DNA of 64,000 nucleotides, from NCBI RefSeq assembly GCF_004799285.1, contig NZ_SSND01000001.1:434001-498000 (forward strand). Direction: 5' to 3'. Source of the DNA: Aliigemmobacter aestuarii. Lineage in GTDB: Bacteria > Pseudomonadota > Alphaproteobacteria > Rhodobacterales > Rhodobacteraceae. The translations under genes and the position numbers were made by a program. The notes below the pieces were generated by a model that did no database searches, had not been told where the DNA came from, and saw only the letters and a program-made list of their open reading frames with translations. Position 1 is the first letter of the stretch. The number at the start of each line of letters is the position of its first letter. Positions 6,485 to 14,275 of this stretch are shown here, in pieces.

Positions 6485-9379
6485 TTACAGCTTGCCCTTG
6501 AGCGCAAGAAGCGCGGCAAAGGGGTTGTCGGGATCGACCGGCTTTTCCTTGCGCGGCGGGCGGGCCTCGAAGGCGCGGCCCTTGTCGGCCTGACGGTCGT
6601 GGCCGCCCCGGCCTTCTCCCCGGCCTTCCGGCTTGCCGCCCTTGTGGCGCGGCTTGCCGCCGTGCTTGCCTTCACCGCGACCTTCGGGCTTGCCTTCACC
6701 GCGGCCGCCACCGGCGGGGCGGCGCGCGCCTTCGCCTGCGGCATCGCCGCCGGGCGCGGCCTCGCGACGGCCCCTGCCCTGCTGCCCTTGCGGGCCACGC
6801 TCGCGCCGGTCGCCGCCTTCGCGGCGCGGTCCGCGCGGACGCGGCGCCCAGGTGAAGGTATAGAACGCCTCCATCTCGGGCGCGGCGGCTTCCGCGCCCT
6901 CTTCTGCCGCCGGTTCCGGCGGCGGCGGCGGGTTCAGCACGTGGTCATCCTCGGTCAGAGGTGCCGAGGACACCGGCGCCTCGGGCGCAGGCACGGGTTC
7001 GGCTGCCTTGGCCTTCACCCGTTCCCCCTTTTCGCCCTTGTATCCAAGCCCGCCCATCAGGTCGGCGAACTGGTCCAGCGTCATCCCGGTGATCGACAGC
7101 ATGTCGGCCGTCGCCTCGAACCCGGCGCGGCTGTCCTTCTGGCGCAGGATGTCGGCCAGCCGTTCCAGCATGTCGATCCGGATCGCGCGCGACCCGGCCG
7201 GGTAATAGCCCGAAAGCGTGTAATGAATGCGCGGCACCATTTCCAGGTTCGGAATCGTGACAAGACCGGGCGGCGGGCTTTCGGGGAACTCGGCCAGCCC
7301 TTCCTTCAGCGACCACAGCACCAGACGCAGGCGCGTGGGCGCGGGCTTCAGAAGCGCGGGCAGGAAGATCGTGTACTGCCCGAAGCGCACACCATGCTTG
7401 CGCAGAGCGCCGCGCGCGTCCTGGTCCAGCGCCTTGACCTCGTCGGCCACGCCATCGCGCGGCAGGACACCCAGCCCTTCGACCAGACGGAAGGCAAAGC
7501 CGCGGGCAAGGCCGGTCAGGGTTTCGTCGCGGCTCATCGCCAGAAGCGGTTCGAACTGCGCGGCCACCTTGCGGTCGATGAAATGCTGAAGGCGGCGGCG
7601 GACCTTTTCGGCCACGTCGCCCCCGGCCTCGTCGTCGACGAAGGCCTCGACCTGCGGCTTCATCACATCGGCCCCGGCCACCAGCTTGCCCACCGCGGTC
7701 GAGCCCCACATCAGCCCGCCCTGTTCGGTGAAATCCATCTCGGTGTCGGGCGCGTTGTAGAAGCGGTCGGCACGCAGATAGAACTCGGGGCGCAGCGCCT
7801 CGTATGCCGCCTGCCGCATCACCTTCGCCTCGTCGGGCGACTTGCTTTCGTCCTGACGGAACCGGAAGCCTTCCAGACGGCCGACGAATTCGCCTTCGAC
7901 CGTCACTTCGCCCTTGTCATTCACCTCGGCCACGAGGGTCTCCTTCTGTTTCAACCGGCGCATCAGCACGGATGTGCGCCGGTCAACGAATGCCTGGGTC
8001 AGACGGGCGTGCAGCGCGTCCGACAGTCGGTCTTCTACAGCGCGCGTTTCGTCGCGCCAATGGCTTTCGTCTTCGACCCAGCCCTTGCGTTGCGCCACAT
8101 AGGTCCAGGTGCGGATATAGGCCAGCCGTTTCGACAGCGCGTCGATGTCGCCTTCGGTCCGGTCGATTCGCTGCACCGCCTTCGCCAGCCAGTCCGACGG
8201 CACCCGGCCATCAGCCAGAAATCCGAAGATCCGCGTCAGAAGCGTGGTGTGTTCGGCCGACGAGATGCCCCGGAAATCGGGCACCCGGCAGACGTCCCAC
8301 AAAAGCCGCACCGCCTGCGGACCGGTCAGGCGGGCGCGCACCTCGGGCAGGTCGGACAGGACCTTGACCGCCTGAAGGTCGTCTGCCTCGCGCGAGCGCG
8401 TCAGCCATTCGTTGTCGGTGGGCGCCTCAAGGGACGCGATCAGCCGTTCGGACGAACCGAAATCCAGATCGGGGTTGCGCCAGTGCAGCTTGCGCACGGG
8501 GGCAAAGCGGTGTTCCTCGATCGCCTCGATCACATCCGCGTCCAGTGCCCCCGCCTCGCCCGTGACGCCGAAGGTACCGGGTTCGGTGTGCCGTCCGGCG
8601 CGGCCCGCGATCTGGCCCAGTTCATGGGGAAACAGCGGACGGATGCGGCGACCGTCGAATTTCGACGTGCCGGAAAAGGCCACATGGCGGATATCAAGGT
8701 TCAACCCCATGCCGATGGCATCGGTGGCCACCAGATAATCCACATCGCCATTCTGGTAGAGTTCGACCTGCGCGTTGCGGGTGCGGGGGGAAAGCGCGCC
8801 CATCACCACCGCGCAGCCGCCCTTCTGGCGACGGATCAGTTCCGCGATGGCATAGACGTCGCTGACCGAAAAGCCGACGATGGCCGACCGCGTTGGCATC
8901 CGGCTGATCTTTTTCGATCCGGCCCAGGACAGGGTGGAAAACCGGTCGCGGCGCAGGAATTGCGCGCCCGGCACCAGTGCGGCGATGGCCCCGCGCATGC
9001 TGTCGGATCCCATGAACATGGTCTCCAGCAGTCCCCGCGCCCGCAACAGGCGGTCGGTGAACACATGTCCGCGTTCGGGGTCGGCACAAAGCTGGATCTC
9101 GTCCACGCCCACGAAATCGGCGCCGATCTCCATCGGCATCGCCTCGACGGTGCAGATCCAGTATTGCGTGCGTTCCGGGACGATCCGTTCCTCGCCAGTG
9201 ACCAGCGCCACCACCGAGGGGCCGCGCTGCGCCACGATCCGGTCATAGACCTCGCGCGCCAGAAGCCGCAGCGGAAAGCCCATCACCCCCGTCCGGTGCG
9301 CCAGCATCCGGTCGATGGCGTAATGGGTCTTGCCCGTGTTCGTCGGCCCGAGGACCGCCGTAACCCGCCCTTTCGACAT
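6485..9379 (-). CDS. SUV3-like DExH-box RNA helicase
   Basis: Large (964 residues) superfamily-2 helicase of the mitochondrial SUV3 type. The ATPase motifs are Walker A GPTNTGKT at residues 11-18, DEIQ at 93-96 in place of DEAD, and the motif VI region HELGQIAGRAGRH. SUV3 unwinds RNA for the mitochondrial degradosome; alphaproteobacteria carry the bacterial relatives, whose substrates are poorly known. From about residue 800 the chain becomes a basic, Gly-rich tail with repeated KPEGRGEGK-type units, likely for RNA contact. It lies 17 bases after the TPR gene and just before the S4 RNA-binding gene, suggesting a shared RNA-metabolism operon. Confidence 0.88.
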   Translation of the reverse strand: MSKGRVTAVLGPTNTGKTHYAIDRMLAHRTGVMGFPLRLLAREVYDRIVAQRGPSVVALVTGEERIVPERTQYWICTVEAMPMEIGADFVGVDEIQLCADPERGHVFTDRLLRARGLLETMFMGSDSMRGAIAALVPGAQFLRRDRFSTLSWAGSKKISRMPTRSAIVGFSVSDVYAIAELIRRQKGGCAVVMGALSPRTRNAQVELYQNGDVDYLVATDAIGMGLNLDIRHVAFSGTSKFDGRRIRPLFPHELGQIAGRAGRHTEPGTFGVTGEAGALDADVIEAIEEHRFAPVRKLHWRNPDLDFGSSERLIASLEAPTDNEWLTRSREADDLQAVKVLSDLPEVRARLTGPQAVRLLWDVCRVPDFRGISSAEHTTLLTRIFGFLADGRVPSDWLAKAVQRIDRTEGDIDALSKRLAYIRTWTYVAQRKGWVEDESHWRDETRAVEDRLSDALHARLTQAFVDRRTSVLMRRLKQKETLVAEVNDKGEVTVEGEFVGRLEGFRFRQDESKSPDEAKVMRQAAYEALRPEFYLRADRFYNAPDTEMDFTEQGGLMWGSTAVGKLVAGADVMKPQVEAFVDDEAGGDVAEKVRRRLQHFIDRKVAAQFEPLLAMSRDETLTGLARGFAFRLVEGLGVLPRDGVADEVKALDQDARGALRKHGVRFGQYTIFLPALLKPAPTRLRLVLWSLKEGLAEFPESPPPGLVTIPNLEMVPRIHYTLSGYYPAGSRAIRIDMLERLADILRQKDSRAGFEATADMLSITGMTLDQFADLMGGLGYKGEKGERVKAKAAEPVPAPEAPVSSAPLTEDDHVLNPPPPPEPAAEEGAEAAAPEMEAFYTFTWAPRPRGPRREGGDRRERGPQGQQGRGRREAAPGGDAAGEGARRPAGGGRGEGKPEGRGEGKHGGKPRHKGGKPEGRGEGRGGHDRQADKGRAFEARPPRKEKPVDPDNPFAALLALKGKL

Positions 9380-9396
9380 CGCTGACTGCCTTCAGT

Positions 9397-10026
9397 TCAG
9401 AGGTCCTGCCCGGTTTCGGCCTTTTCAAGCCGTTCGAGCGCCTCTTTTACCCCCTCGAGATGGGGATGTATAGCAAGTGCCGCCTGATAGACGGCGCGGG
9501 CCTGTTCGGTCTGACCGGCTTCTTCGAGGATCATCCCGAAGCCGGCCATCGCCCCGAAATGGCGCGGGTTGAGCGCCAGCACCTGCCGGATGTCCGCGAC
9601 CGAGGGGCCATGCAGACCGGCCTGGAAATAGGCCGTGGCGCGCGCGTTCCAGCCTTCGGCAAAGCCCGGCGCATGGTCGATCAGCGCGGTCAGGTGTTCG
9701 ATGGCGGCTTGCGGGTCGCCCTGTTCCATCGCCTTGCGGCCACGTTCCAGCAAAAGGTCGAAGGCGGGCGACCCCGACCGCGACCATTCGCGCCAGATCT
9801 CGCGCTCGATGCGCTTGGCCTCTGCGGCCTCGGCGGTCTTCAGCGTTTCGTAAAGGGCGTCAAGCGCCCCCGCCTCCGGTCCGGCGCCTGCAGAAGATGG
9901 GGGATCCTGCGGGGCATTCTGCGGGGCGTCCTGCGGGGCCTCCTGCGCGTTCGCAGGCAGGCAGGCGGCGAAAATCAGCCAGACTGCCGCAACGATACGA
10001 TTGAGAATTGGCCCGCGCGCTTCCAT
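9397..10026 (-). CDS. Periplasmic tetratricopeptide repeat protein
   Basis: About 209 residues. A hydrophobic N-terminus (RIVAAVWLIFAACLPANA) looks like a signal peptide cut near AQ/E. It is followed by a Gln/Pro/Ala-rich spacer with QDAPQNAPQDPP repeats and then at least two TPR units (AIEHLTALIDHAPGFAEGWN and ADIRQVLALNPRHFGAMAGF). The ATG at 10026 gives a normal signal peptide; ATG 10062 is also in frame but has a poorly spaced ribosome binding site. It leads the operon that contains the SUV3-like helicase. Likely a scaffold or adaptor; the specific partner is unknown. Confidence 0.78.
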   Translation of the reverse strand: MEARGPILNRIVAAVWLIFAACLPANAQEAPQDAPQNAPQDPPSSAGAGPEAGALDALYETLKTAEAAEAKRIEREIWREWSRSGSPAFDLLLERGRKAMEQGDPQAAIEHLTALIDHAPGFAEGWNARATAYFQAGLHGPSVADIRQVLALNPRHFGAMAGFGMILEEAGQTEQARAVYQAALAIHPHLEGVKEALERLEKAETGQDL

Positions 10027-10100
10027 AACTGCAAATGTAGCAACAGGGCGGGGAAAATCCATATCCCGCCAGTCAAGAAATCGGGACCGAGGAGAACCCC

Positions 10101-10385
10101 ATGAGCGATGTCATCACCGCAGCCGTCCAGAAACTGTCCGAAAAGGTTTCGCGCTTCGACGGCGTGGCCAAGTTCGTCATTCCCGGCGAAGGCGCGATCA
10201 TGCTGGATGGCCAGGGCGTGCGGGCAGGCGACGAAGAGGCCGACGTGACCCTGACCGCCGAGGCCGAGGTGTTCCAGGCGATCCTCGCGGGCGAGATGAA
10301 CCCGACGATGGCCTTCATGACCGGCAAGCTGAAGGTCGACGGCAGCATGGGCCTTGCGATGCAGTTGGGCGGCGTCCTGGGGTGA
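10101..10385 (+). CDS. SCP2 sterol-binding domain protein
   Basis: 94 residues making up a single SCP2 (sterol carrier protein 2) fold, with the typical GVAKFVIPGEGAIMLDG start and LAGEMNPTMAFMTGKLKVDG C-terminal half. Such domains bind hydrophobic ligands such as fatty acyl chains or sterol-like lipids. A strong GAGGAG lies ahead of the ATG. Its stop overlaps the GTG start of the downstream hydrolase (GTGA), so the two are translationally coupled; a lipid carrier plus lipase-like partnership is a reasonable inference. Confidence 0.9.
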   Translation: MSDVITAAVQKLSEKVSRFDGVAKFVIPGEGAIMLDGQGVRAGDEEADVTLTAEAEVFQAILAGEMNPTMAFMTGKLKVDGSMGLAMQLGGVLG

Positions 10386-11335
10386 CGCTGCCGCCCCCCG
10401 CCCCCCTTCACGCCGATCTGGCCGAAGGGCCGGACGGGGGACGCGCCTTCTGGCTGACCGCGCGGGATGGCGTGCGGATCCGCGCGGCGCATTGGCCGGG
10501 GGGAACGAAAGGCACCGTCCTGATGTTCCCCGGCCGCACCGAATATGTCGAGAAATACGGGCGCGCCGCCGCCGACATGGCCGCGCGCGGCTATCAGACG
10601 CTGGCAATCGACTGGCGCGGCCAGGGGCTTGCGCAGCGCGCGCTTCCCGATCCGATGACGGGCCATGTCGGGCATTTCGACGAATACCAGCGCGACATCG
10701 CCGCGCTGATGGACATGGCCGAGGCGCTGGACCTGCCCCGGCCGTTCCACCTTCTGGCCCATTCGATGGGCGGCTGCATCGGCCTTCGCGCTCTGATGAA
10801 CGGGTTGCCCGTCGCCTCGGCCGTTTTTTCCGCGCCGATGTGGGGTATCCTGCTGTCGGCCTCGGCCCGGCCCGCGGCGATGGCGCTGTCGTCCTTGTCG
10901 CGCTTCGTGGGGATGGCGAATCGCTATGCCCCCAGCACCGGGCCTGCCTCTTATGTGGCCGATGCGCCCTTTGCCGGGAACGTCTTGACCACCGACCCCG
11001 AGATGTTCGCCTGGATGAAGCGGCAGGTCACCGAACACTCGGAACTGTCGCTTGGCGGGCCGTCGCTTGGCTGGCTGCACGCGGCGCTGAGGGAATGTGC
11101 GCGGCTCGCGATGCTGCCCTCGCCCGGGATACCCACGATCTGCGCGCTTGGCACGGCGGAAAAGGTCGTGGACCCGGCCCCGATCCATCTGCGCATGGCG
11201 GCCTGGCCAAAGGGACGGCTGGACCTTTATCCGGGCGCCGAACATGAGGTCATCATGGAAGGCCCCGAGGTGCGGAAACTCTTCTTCGACCGCGCGGCAG
11301 AGCTTTTTGCCGCCTCGACGCCTCAGAAGGCCTGA
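10382..11335 (+). CDS. Alpha/beta hydrolase (monoacylglycerol lipase / lysophospholipase type)
   Basis: 317 residues with the serine-hydrolase triad. The nucleophile elbow is AHSMGG (Ser128) and the catalytic His288 lies in GAEHEV near the C-terminus. The oxyanion region MFPGRTEYVEKYG resembles lysophospholipase PldB/monoacylglycerol lipases, where FHGxGEH is typical. The GTG start at 10382 overlaps the SCP2 gene stop by four bases, which is why it was preferred over codons further upstream. The 3' end overlaps the convergent enoyl-CoA hydratase gene by 13 bases. Confidence 0.85.
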   Translation: MTLPPPAPLHADLAEGPDGGRAFWLTARDGVRIRAAHWPGGTKGTVLMFPGRTEYVEKYGRAAADMAARGYQTLAIDWRGQGLAQRALPDPMTGHVGHFDEYQRDIAALMDMAEALDLPRPFHLLAHSMGGCIGLRALMNGLPVASAVFSAPMWGILLSASARPAAMALSSLSRFVGMANRYAPSTGPASYVADAPFAGNVLTTDPEMFAWMKRQVTEHSELSLGGPSLGWLHAALRECARLAMLPSPGIPTICALGTAEKVVDPAPIHLRMAAWPKGRLDLYPGAEHEVIMEGPEVRKLFFDRAAELFAASTPQKA

Positions 11336-12084
11336 AGAAGCCGTGTCGTCTCCGGGTCCAGAAAGCCCGCCACGGTCGCGTCCGTCTCCAGCGCCAGCGC
11401 GCGGTGGATGTCGGGCAGGGCGGCGGCGTTCAGCACCCGCTTCATCGCCCTGACCGACAGGGGCGGCAGCGCAGCCAGCCGTTCCGCCGTGGCCCGCGCG
11501 GTCGCCATCAGATCGGCATCGGGCACCACCTTCCACGCCACGCCCATCTCCAGCAACGCCGCCGCCGCATAGCGTTCGCCAAAGAACAGCATCTCGCGCG
11601 CGCGGTTCAGCCCCACCAGCGCGGGCAACAGCGTGGTTACCGCCCCGGTCACGAACAGGTTGAGCGAGACCTCGGGGAAGAACCCCCGCGCACTTTCGGC
11701 CCAGATCGGGAAATCGCAGTTGATTGCCCATTCGAACCCGCCGCCCACGGCCCAGCCGTTGATCGCCCCCACCACCGGCTTCGGCCCCAGGACGATGGCA
11801 TGGGTCGCGCGCTGGATCGCGGTGACCAGATCGCGCGCCTCGGCCTCGCCTTCCGGGTGGACATGTTCGCGCCGGTCATCGCCCGCGCAAAAGGCATTGC
11901 CCGCCCCGGTCAGGATGATCGCCCGCGTCGCCGGATCGGCGTTGGCATCGCCAAAGGCGCGCGCCAGATCGTCGATCAGCGCCCGGTTCATCGCGTTCAG
12001 GCTGCCGGGACGGTTCAGCGTGATGGTCCGCACGCCGCCTTGGCCCAGTTCCGACAGGACGGTGTCATAAGTGAACCCAGCCAT
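11323..12084 (-). CDS. Enoyl-CoA hydratase/isomerase family protein
   Basis: 253-residue crotonase-fold protein. The oxyanion-hole segment is AFCAGDD at about residues 64-70, and both glutamates used in hydration are at the expected places: Glu118 in GGGFEWA and Glu138 in FFPEVSLN. It lies two bases after the CoA-ligase gene and behind the TetR gene on the same strand, so it probably acts on the product of that ligase in a degradative pathway. The substrate cannot be read from sequence. Confidence 0.88.
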   Translation of the reverse strand: MAGFTYDTVLSELGQGGVRTITLNRPGSLNAMNRALIDDLARAFGDANADPATRAIILTGAGNAFCAGDDRREHVHPEGEAEARDLVTAIQRATHAIVLGPKPVVGAINGWAVGGGFEWAINCDFPIWAESARGFFPEVSLNLFVTGAVTTLLPALVGLNRAREMLFFGERYAAAALLEMGVAWKVVPDADLMATARATAERLAALPPLSVRAMKRVLNAAALPDIHRALALETDATVAGFLDPETTRLLQAF

Positions 12085-12085
12085 C

Positions 12086-13393
12086 TCAATACTCCCTCAG
12101 CACGCGTTTCGTCTTGCCCTCGGTGCGCGGCAGGCTGCCTGCAGGCAACAGCTCGACCGTGGCAGAGGCGCCCAGCTTCGACTTGATCGCCGCCGCGACG
12201 CGTGCGGCCAACCCCTCGGGCGCGGGGCCGGGCCGGGCCAGTTCAGCCAGGACGGGCAGCCTGTCCCATGGCGGGGGCGATGTCAGCCTGATCCGGTAAT
12301 CGCCCGAAAGTTCGGGGAATTCGTTGATGACCGCCGCCACCATCGTGGGAAACATGTTCAACCCGCGCACCACCACCATGTCATCGGACCGCCCCACCAC
12401 GCGGAACCGGAACCCGGTGCAGCCGCAGGCGCAGGCGCAGGGATCGGTCGCCTCGATAGCGATGATGTCGCCGGTCCGAAACCGCACGAGCGGCTGGCAA
12501 TCGCGGATCAGATGGGTCAGCACCAGTTCGCCCCGCGCGCCCGCCTGCAAGGGGATGGGCTCGGTCGTGTCGGGGTCGATCAGCTCGGGCCACAGGACAT
12601 CAGCAGCCACGAAGTGCAGCGCCGTGTCATGGGCGCATTCCGAGCCGAAGTTGGAAAACACATCCGACACGCCGTAATTGGCGTTGCGCGCCTGCATCCC
12701 CCATGTCTCCATCATCCGGGCGCGGAAGGCGGGGTCGTCCACCCCCGGCTCGCCCCCGAAAAGACCCAGCTTCAACCCCAGATCGCGCGGGGCCAGACCG
12801 GGGAAATGATCGCGGATCACCTGTTCCAGCACGGCCGGATAGGACGGTGTGCAGGAAATCGCGTCGATCCCCACCTCGCGGATGGTCCGCACCAGAAGCT
12901 CGGTGCCGCCCACGCCGAAGGGCACGACCAGCGCGCCGGTTTCCTCAAGCGTCAGATGGTCGGTCACACCCCCCATCCACATCTGATAGTTGAGGCAATG
13001 CACGACGGTATGATCGGGCGACAGACCGGCCAGCGCATGACAGCGCCCGCCCACGATCTGCGTGATTCGGCTGTCGCGCGCCGACATGGCAAGGTTCATC
13101 GCCTGCCCCGTCGTGCCCGAGGTCCGGTGCAACCTGTTCGCCTGCGCGCGCGGCGCGGCCAGATAATCGCCGAAGGGCGGATGCACGGCCTGCGACAGCC
13201 GCAACTGCGCCTTGTCCGACAAGGGCAGCGCGGCCAGATCCTCCAGCCGCACAGGTGGTGCCTTCCCTTGCCAGAGCGCACGGTAGAAGGCCGAGTTCCC
13301 GGCCACATGGTCGCGCTGCGCCGCCCATGCGGCAGCCTGATGCGCGGCCAGCGCACCGGCCCCCATGCGTTCCGCGCCCGGTATCGCCATCAT
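12086..13393 (-). CDS. Phenylacetate-CoA ligase-like AMP-forming enzyme
   Basis: 435-residue adenylate-forming CoA ligase of the PaaK branch (short, without the long N-domain of acyl-CoA synthetases). The ATP-binding P-loop is HRTSGTTGQAMN at about residues 89-100. Further motifs are GLFGGEPG, NYGVSDVF, RFRTGDI and the C-terminal PRTEGKTKRV with the catalytic Lys region. An unusual Cys cluster, CACACGCTG, sits where PaaK enzymes have a CPCGR-like motif. Probably activates an aryl or acyl carboxylate to its CoA thioester for the adjacent enoyl-CoA hydratase. Its start overlaps the tetR-type gene stop by four bases. Confidence 0.85.
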   Translation of the reverse strand: MMAIPGAERMGAGALAAHQAAAWAAQRDHVAGNSAFYRALWQGKAPPVRLEDLAALPLSDKAQLRLSQAVHPPFGDYLAAPRAQANRLHRTSGTTGQAMNLAMSARDSRITQIVGGRCHALAGLSPDHTVVHCLNYQMWMGGVTDHLTLEETGALVVPFGVGGTELLVRTIREVGIDAISCTPSYPAVLEQVIRDHFPGLAPRDLGLKLGLFGGEPGVDDPAFRARMMETWGMQARNANYGVSDVFSNFGSECAHDTALHFVAADVLWPELIDPDTTEPIPLQAGARGELVLTHLIRDCQPLVRFRTGDIIAIEATDPCACACGCTGFRFRVVGRSDDMVVVRGLNMFPTMVAAVINEFPELSGDYRIRLTSPPPWDRLPVLAELARPGPAPEGLAARVAAAIKSKLGASATVELLPAGSLPRTEGKTKRVLREY

Positions 13394-14028
13394 CCCTGCA
13401 TCCCCCGTTCCCAGATGAGGTTGAGCGTCTCGAGAACCGCGTGCCGGTCACCCGACACTGCGGCAAGCCCCTGATCCTGTGTCAGGAAAAGCGCCGACAG
13501 ATACATGTCGACCATCCCGCCAAGCGCGTAGGCACGCCGGGTCAACTCGTCCGTCGGCGGCGCGCCGGGGCGGCGGGCGGCCGCGGCAACGATCCGTTCG
13601 ATCCAGTCCCGGTTGAGGCGCTGGAATGCCTCCCGCGCCGCAGGAAACCCCGCGCCGCCATGGATCAGACAGCGCATCAGCCCGGCATTGGCACGAAACA
13701 GGTCGAAATAGGCCGCCGTCGCCCCCGCCGCGGCCCCGCCGGCGTTTGACGCCGCGCGCATCCGCTCTTGCAGGAAGGTGACGAAACCATCCAGCAGATG
13801 GTCCAGCAGGGCCGCCCGGTCACGGAAATAGATGTAGAACGTCCCCGTCGAGATCCCGGCGGCACCGCAGATCTCGAGGATCTGCAACTCCTGCGGCTCC
13901 ATCCTGTCCAGCAGGCCGCAGGCCGCGGCGGCGATCTGCGCCTCGGTCCGGCGGCCCTTGGGCTGCCCCTGGGCCTGACGGATCAGATGATCGGCAAAAC
14001 GGTGCGATAGGGTTTCGTGCGCGTTCAT
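13390..14028 (-). CDS. TetR/AcrR family transcriptional regulator
   Basis: 212 residues; N-terminal helix-turn-helix at about residues 27-75 (ILEICGAAGISTGTFYIYFR) and a variable ligand-binding C-terminus. It heads the operon with the CoA ligase and hydratase (four-base overlap). A perfect inverted repeat begins two bases upstream of its ATG. There is no Shine-Dalgarno sequence between operator and ATG, so translation may be leaderless. By the usual TetR logic it represses its own operon and releases on binding the substrate or its CoA ester. Confidence 0.88.
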   Translation of the reverse strand: MNAHETLSHRFADHLIRQAQGQPKGRRTEAQIAAAACGLLDRMEPQELQILEICGAAGISTGTFYIYFRDRAALLDHLLDGFVTFLQERMRAASNAGGAAAGATAAYFDLFRANAGLMRCLIHGGAGFPAAREAFQRLNRDWIERIVAAAARRPGAPPTDELTRRAYALGGMVDMYLSALFLTQDQGLAAVSGDRHAVLETLNLIWERGMQG

Positions 14029-14030
14029 TT

Positions 14031-14054
14031 AATGAAAATGAATCCATTTTCATT
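14031..14054. promoter_or_regulatory. Perfect 24-base palindromic operator of the TetR-type operon
   Basis: AATGAAAATG at 14031-14040 and its exact reverse complement CATTTTCATT at 14045-14054, separated by AATC. It ends two bases from the tetR-type ATG (14028, minus strand). A TTGCAT -35-like element lies just upstream on the minus strand at 14058-14063, so the operator fills the core-promoter region. Both symmetry and position fit TetR autorepression. Confidence 0.75.
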
Positions 14055-14076
14055 TTTATGCAAGCCCTGAATGCCG

Positions 14077-14098
14077 AAAAAAAGGGGGCGCTGCCCCC
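14077..14098 (-). terminator. Intrinsic terminator downstream of the Anbu operon
   Basis: Read on the minus strand: a GGGGGC/GCCCCC stem with a three-base loop (14084-14098) followed directly by seven T (14077-14083). It would stop minus-strand transcription from the Anbu side before the TetR-type promoter. Confidence 0.8.
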
Positions 14099-14102
14099 TG
14101 CG

Positions 14103-14262
14103 CCTTTCGTGCCGAAAGGCTACCCCCGGGGTATTTCGATCAGGTTGAAACGTATTTTAATCAAATTGTCCTTCAACCTGACGGAAATACCCTCGGGGGG
14201 TGAATTTGGCGAAGCCAAAGAGGGGGGCAGACAGCCCCCCTGCCCGGGGTACCCCCTGCCCG
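14103..14262. repeat. Composite stem-loop repeat, copy A
   Basis: The block contains a CCTTTCG/CGAAAGG hairpin (14103-14119). Two inverted copies of the core CCCCCGrGGGTATTTC..TCAGGTTGAA follow (14123-14149 and 14172-14199; one gap and two mismatches) around a 22-base AT-rich spacer. Then come a TTTGGC/GCCAAA hairpin (14205-14219) and a GGGGGGC/GCCCCCC hairpin (14222-14240). Read on the minus strand, 14182-14240 equals 23141-23199 with one mismatch. No coding potential and no transposase. Confidence 0.8.
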
Positions 14263-14275
14263 GTCCATGCCGGGA

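Noticed and set aside
6080-9385. 1,101-codon open frame on the plus strand
   Set aside because: Exactly antisense to the SUV3-like helicase, compositionally odd (His/Arg/Gln-rich) and without any recognisable domain; high-GC codon bias produces such shadows throughout the window.
14123-14199. Terminal inverted repeats of a MITE or insertion sequence
   Set aside because: The 28-base arms are imperfect, enclose only 22 bases, have no obvious flanking target duplication and no transposase; treated as a dispersed stem-loop repeat instead.
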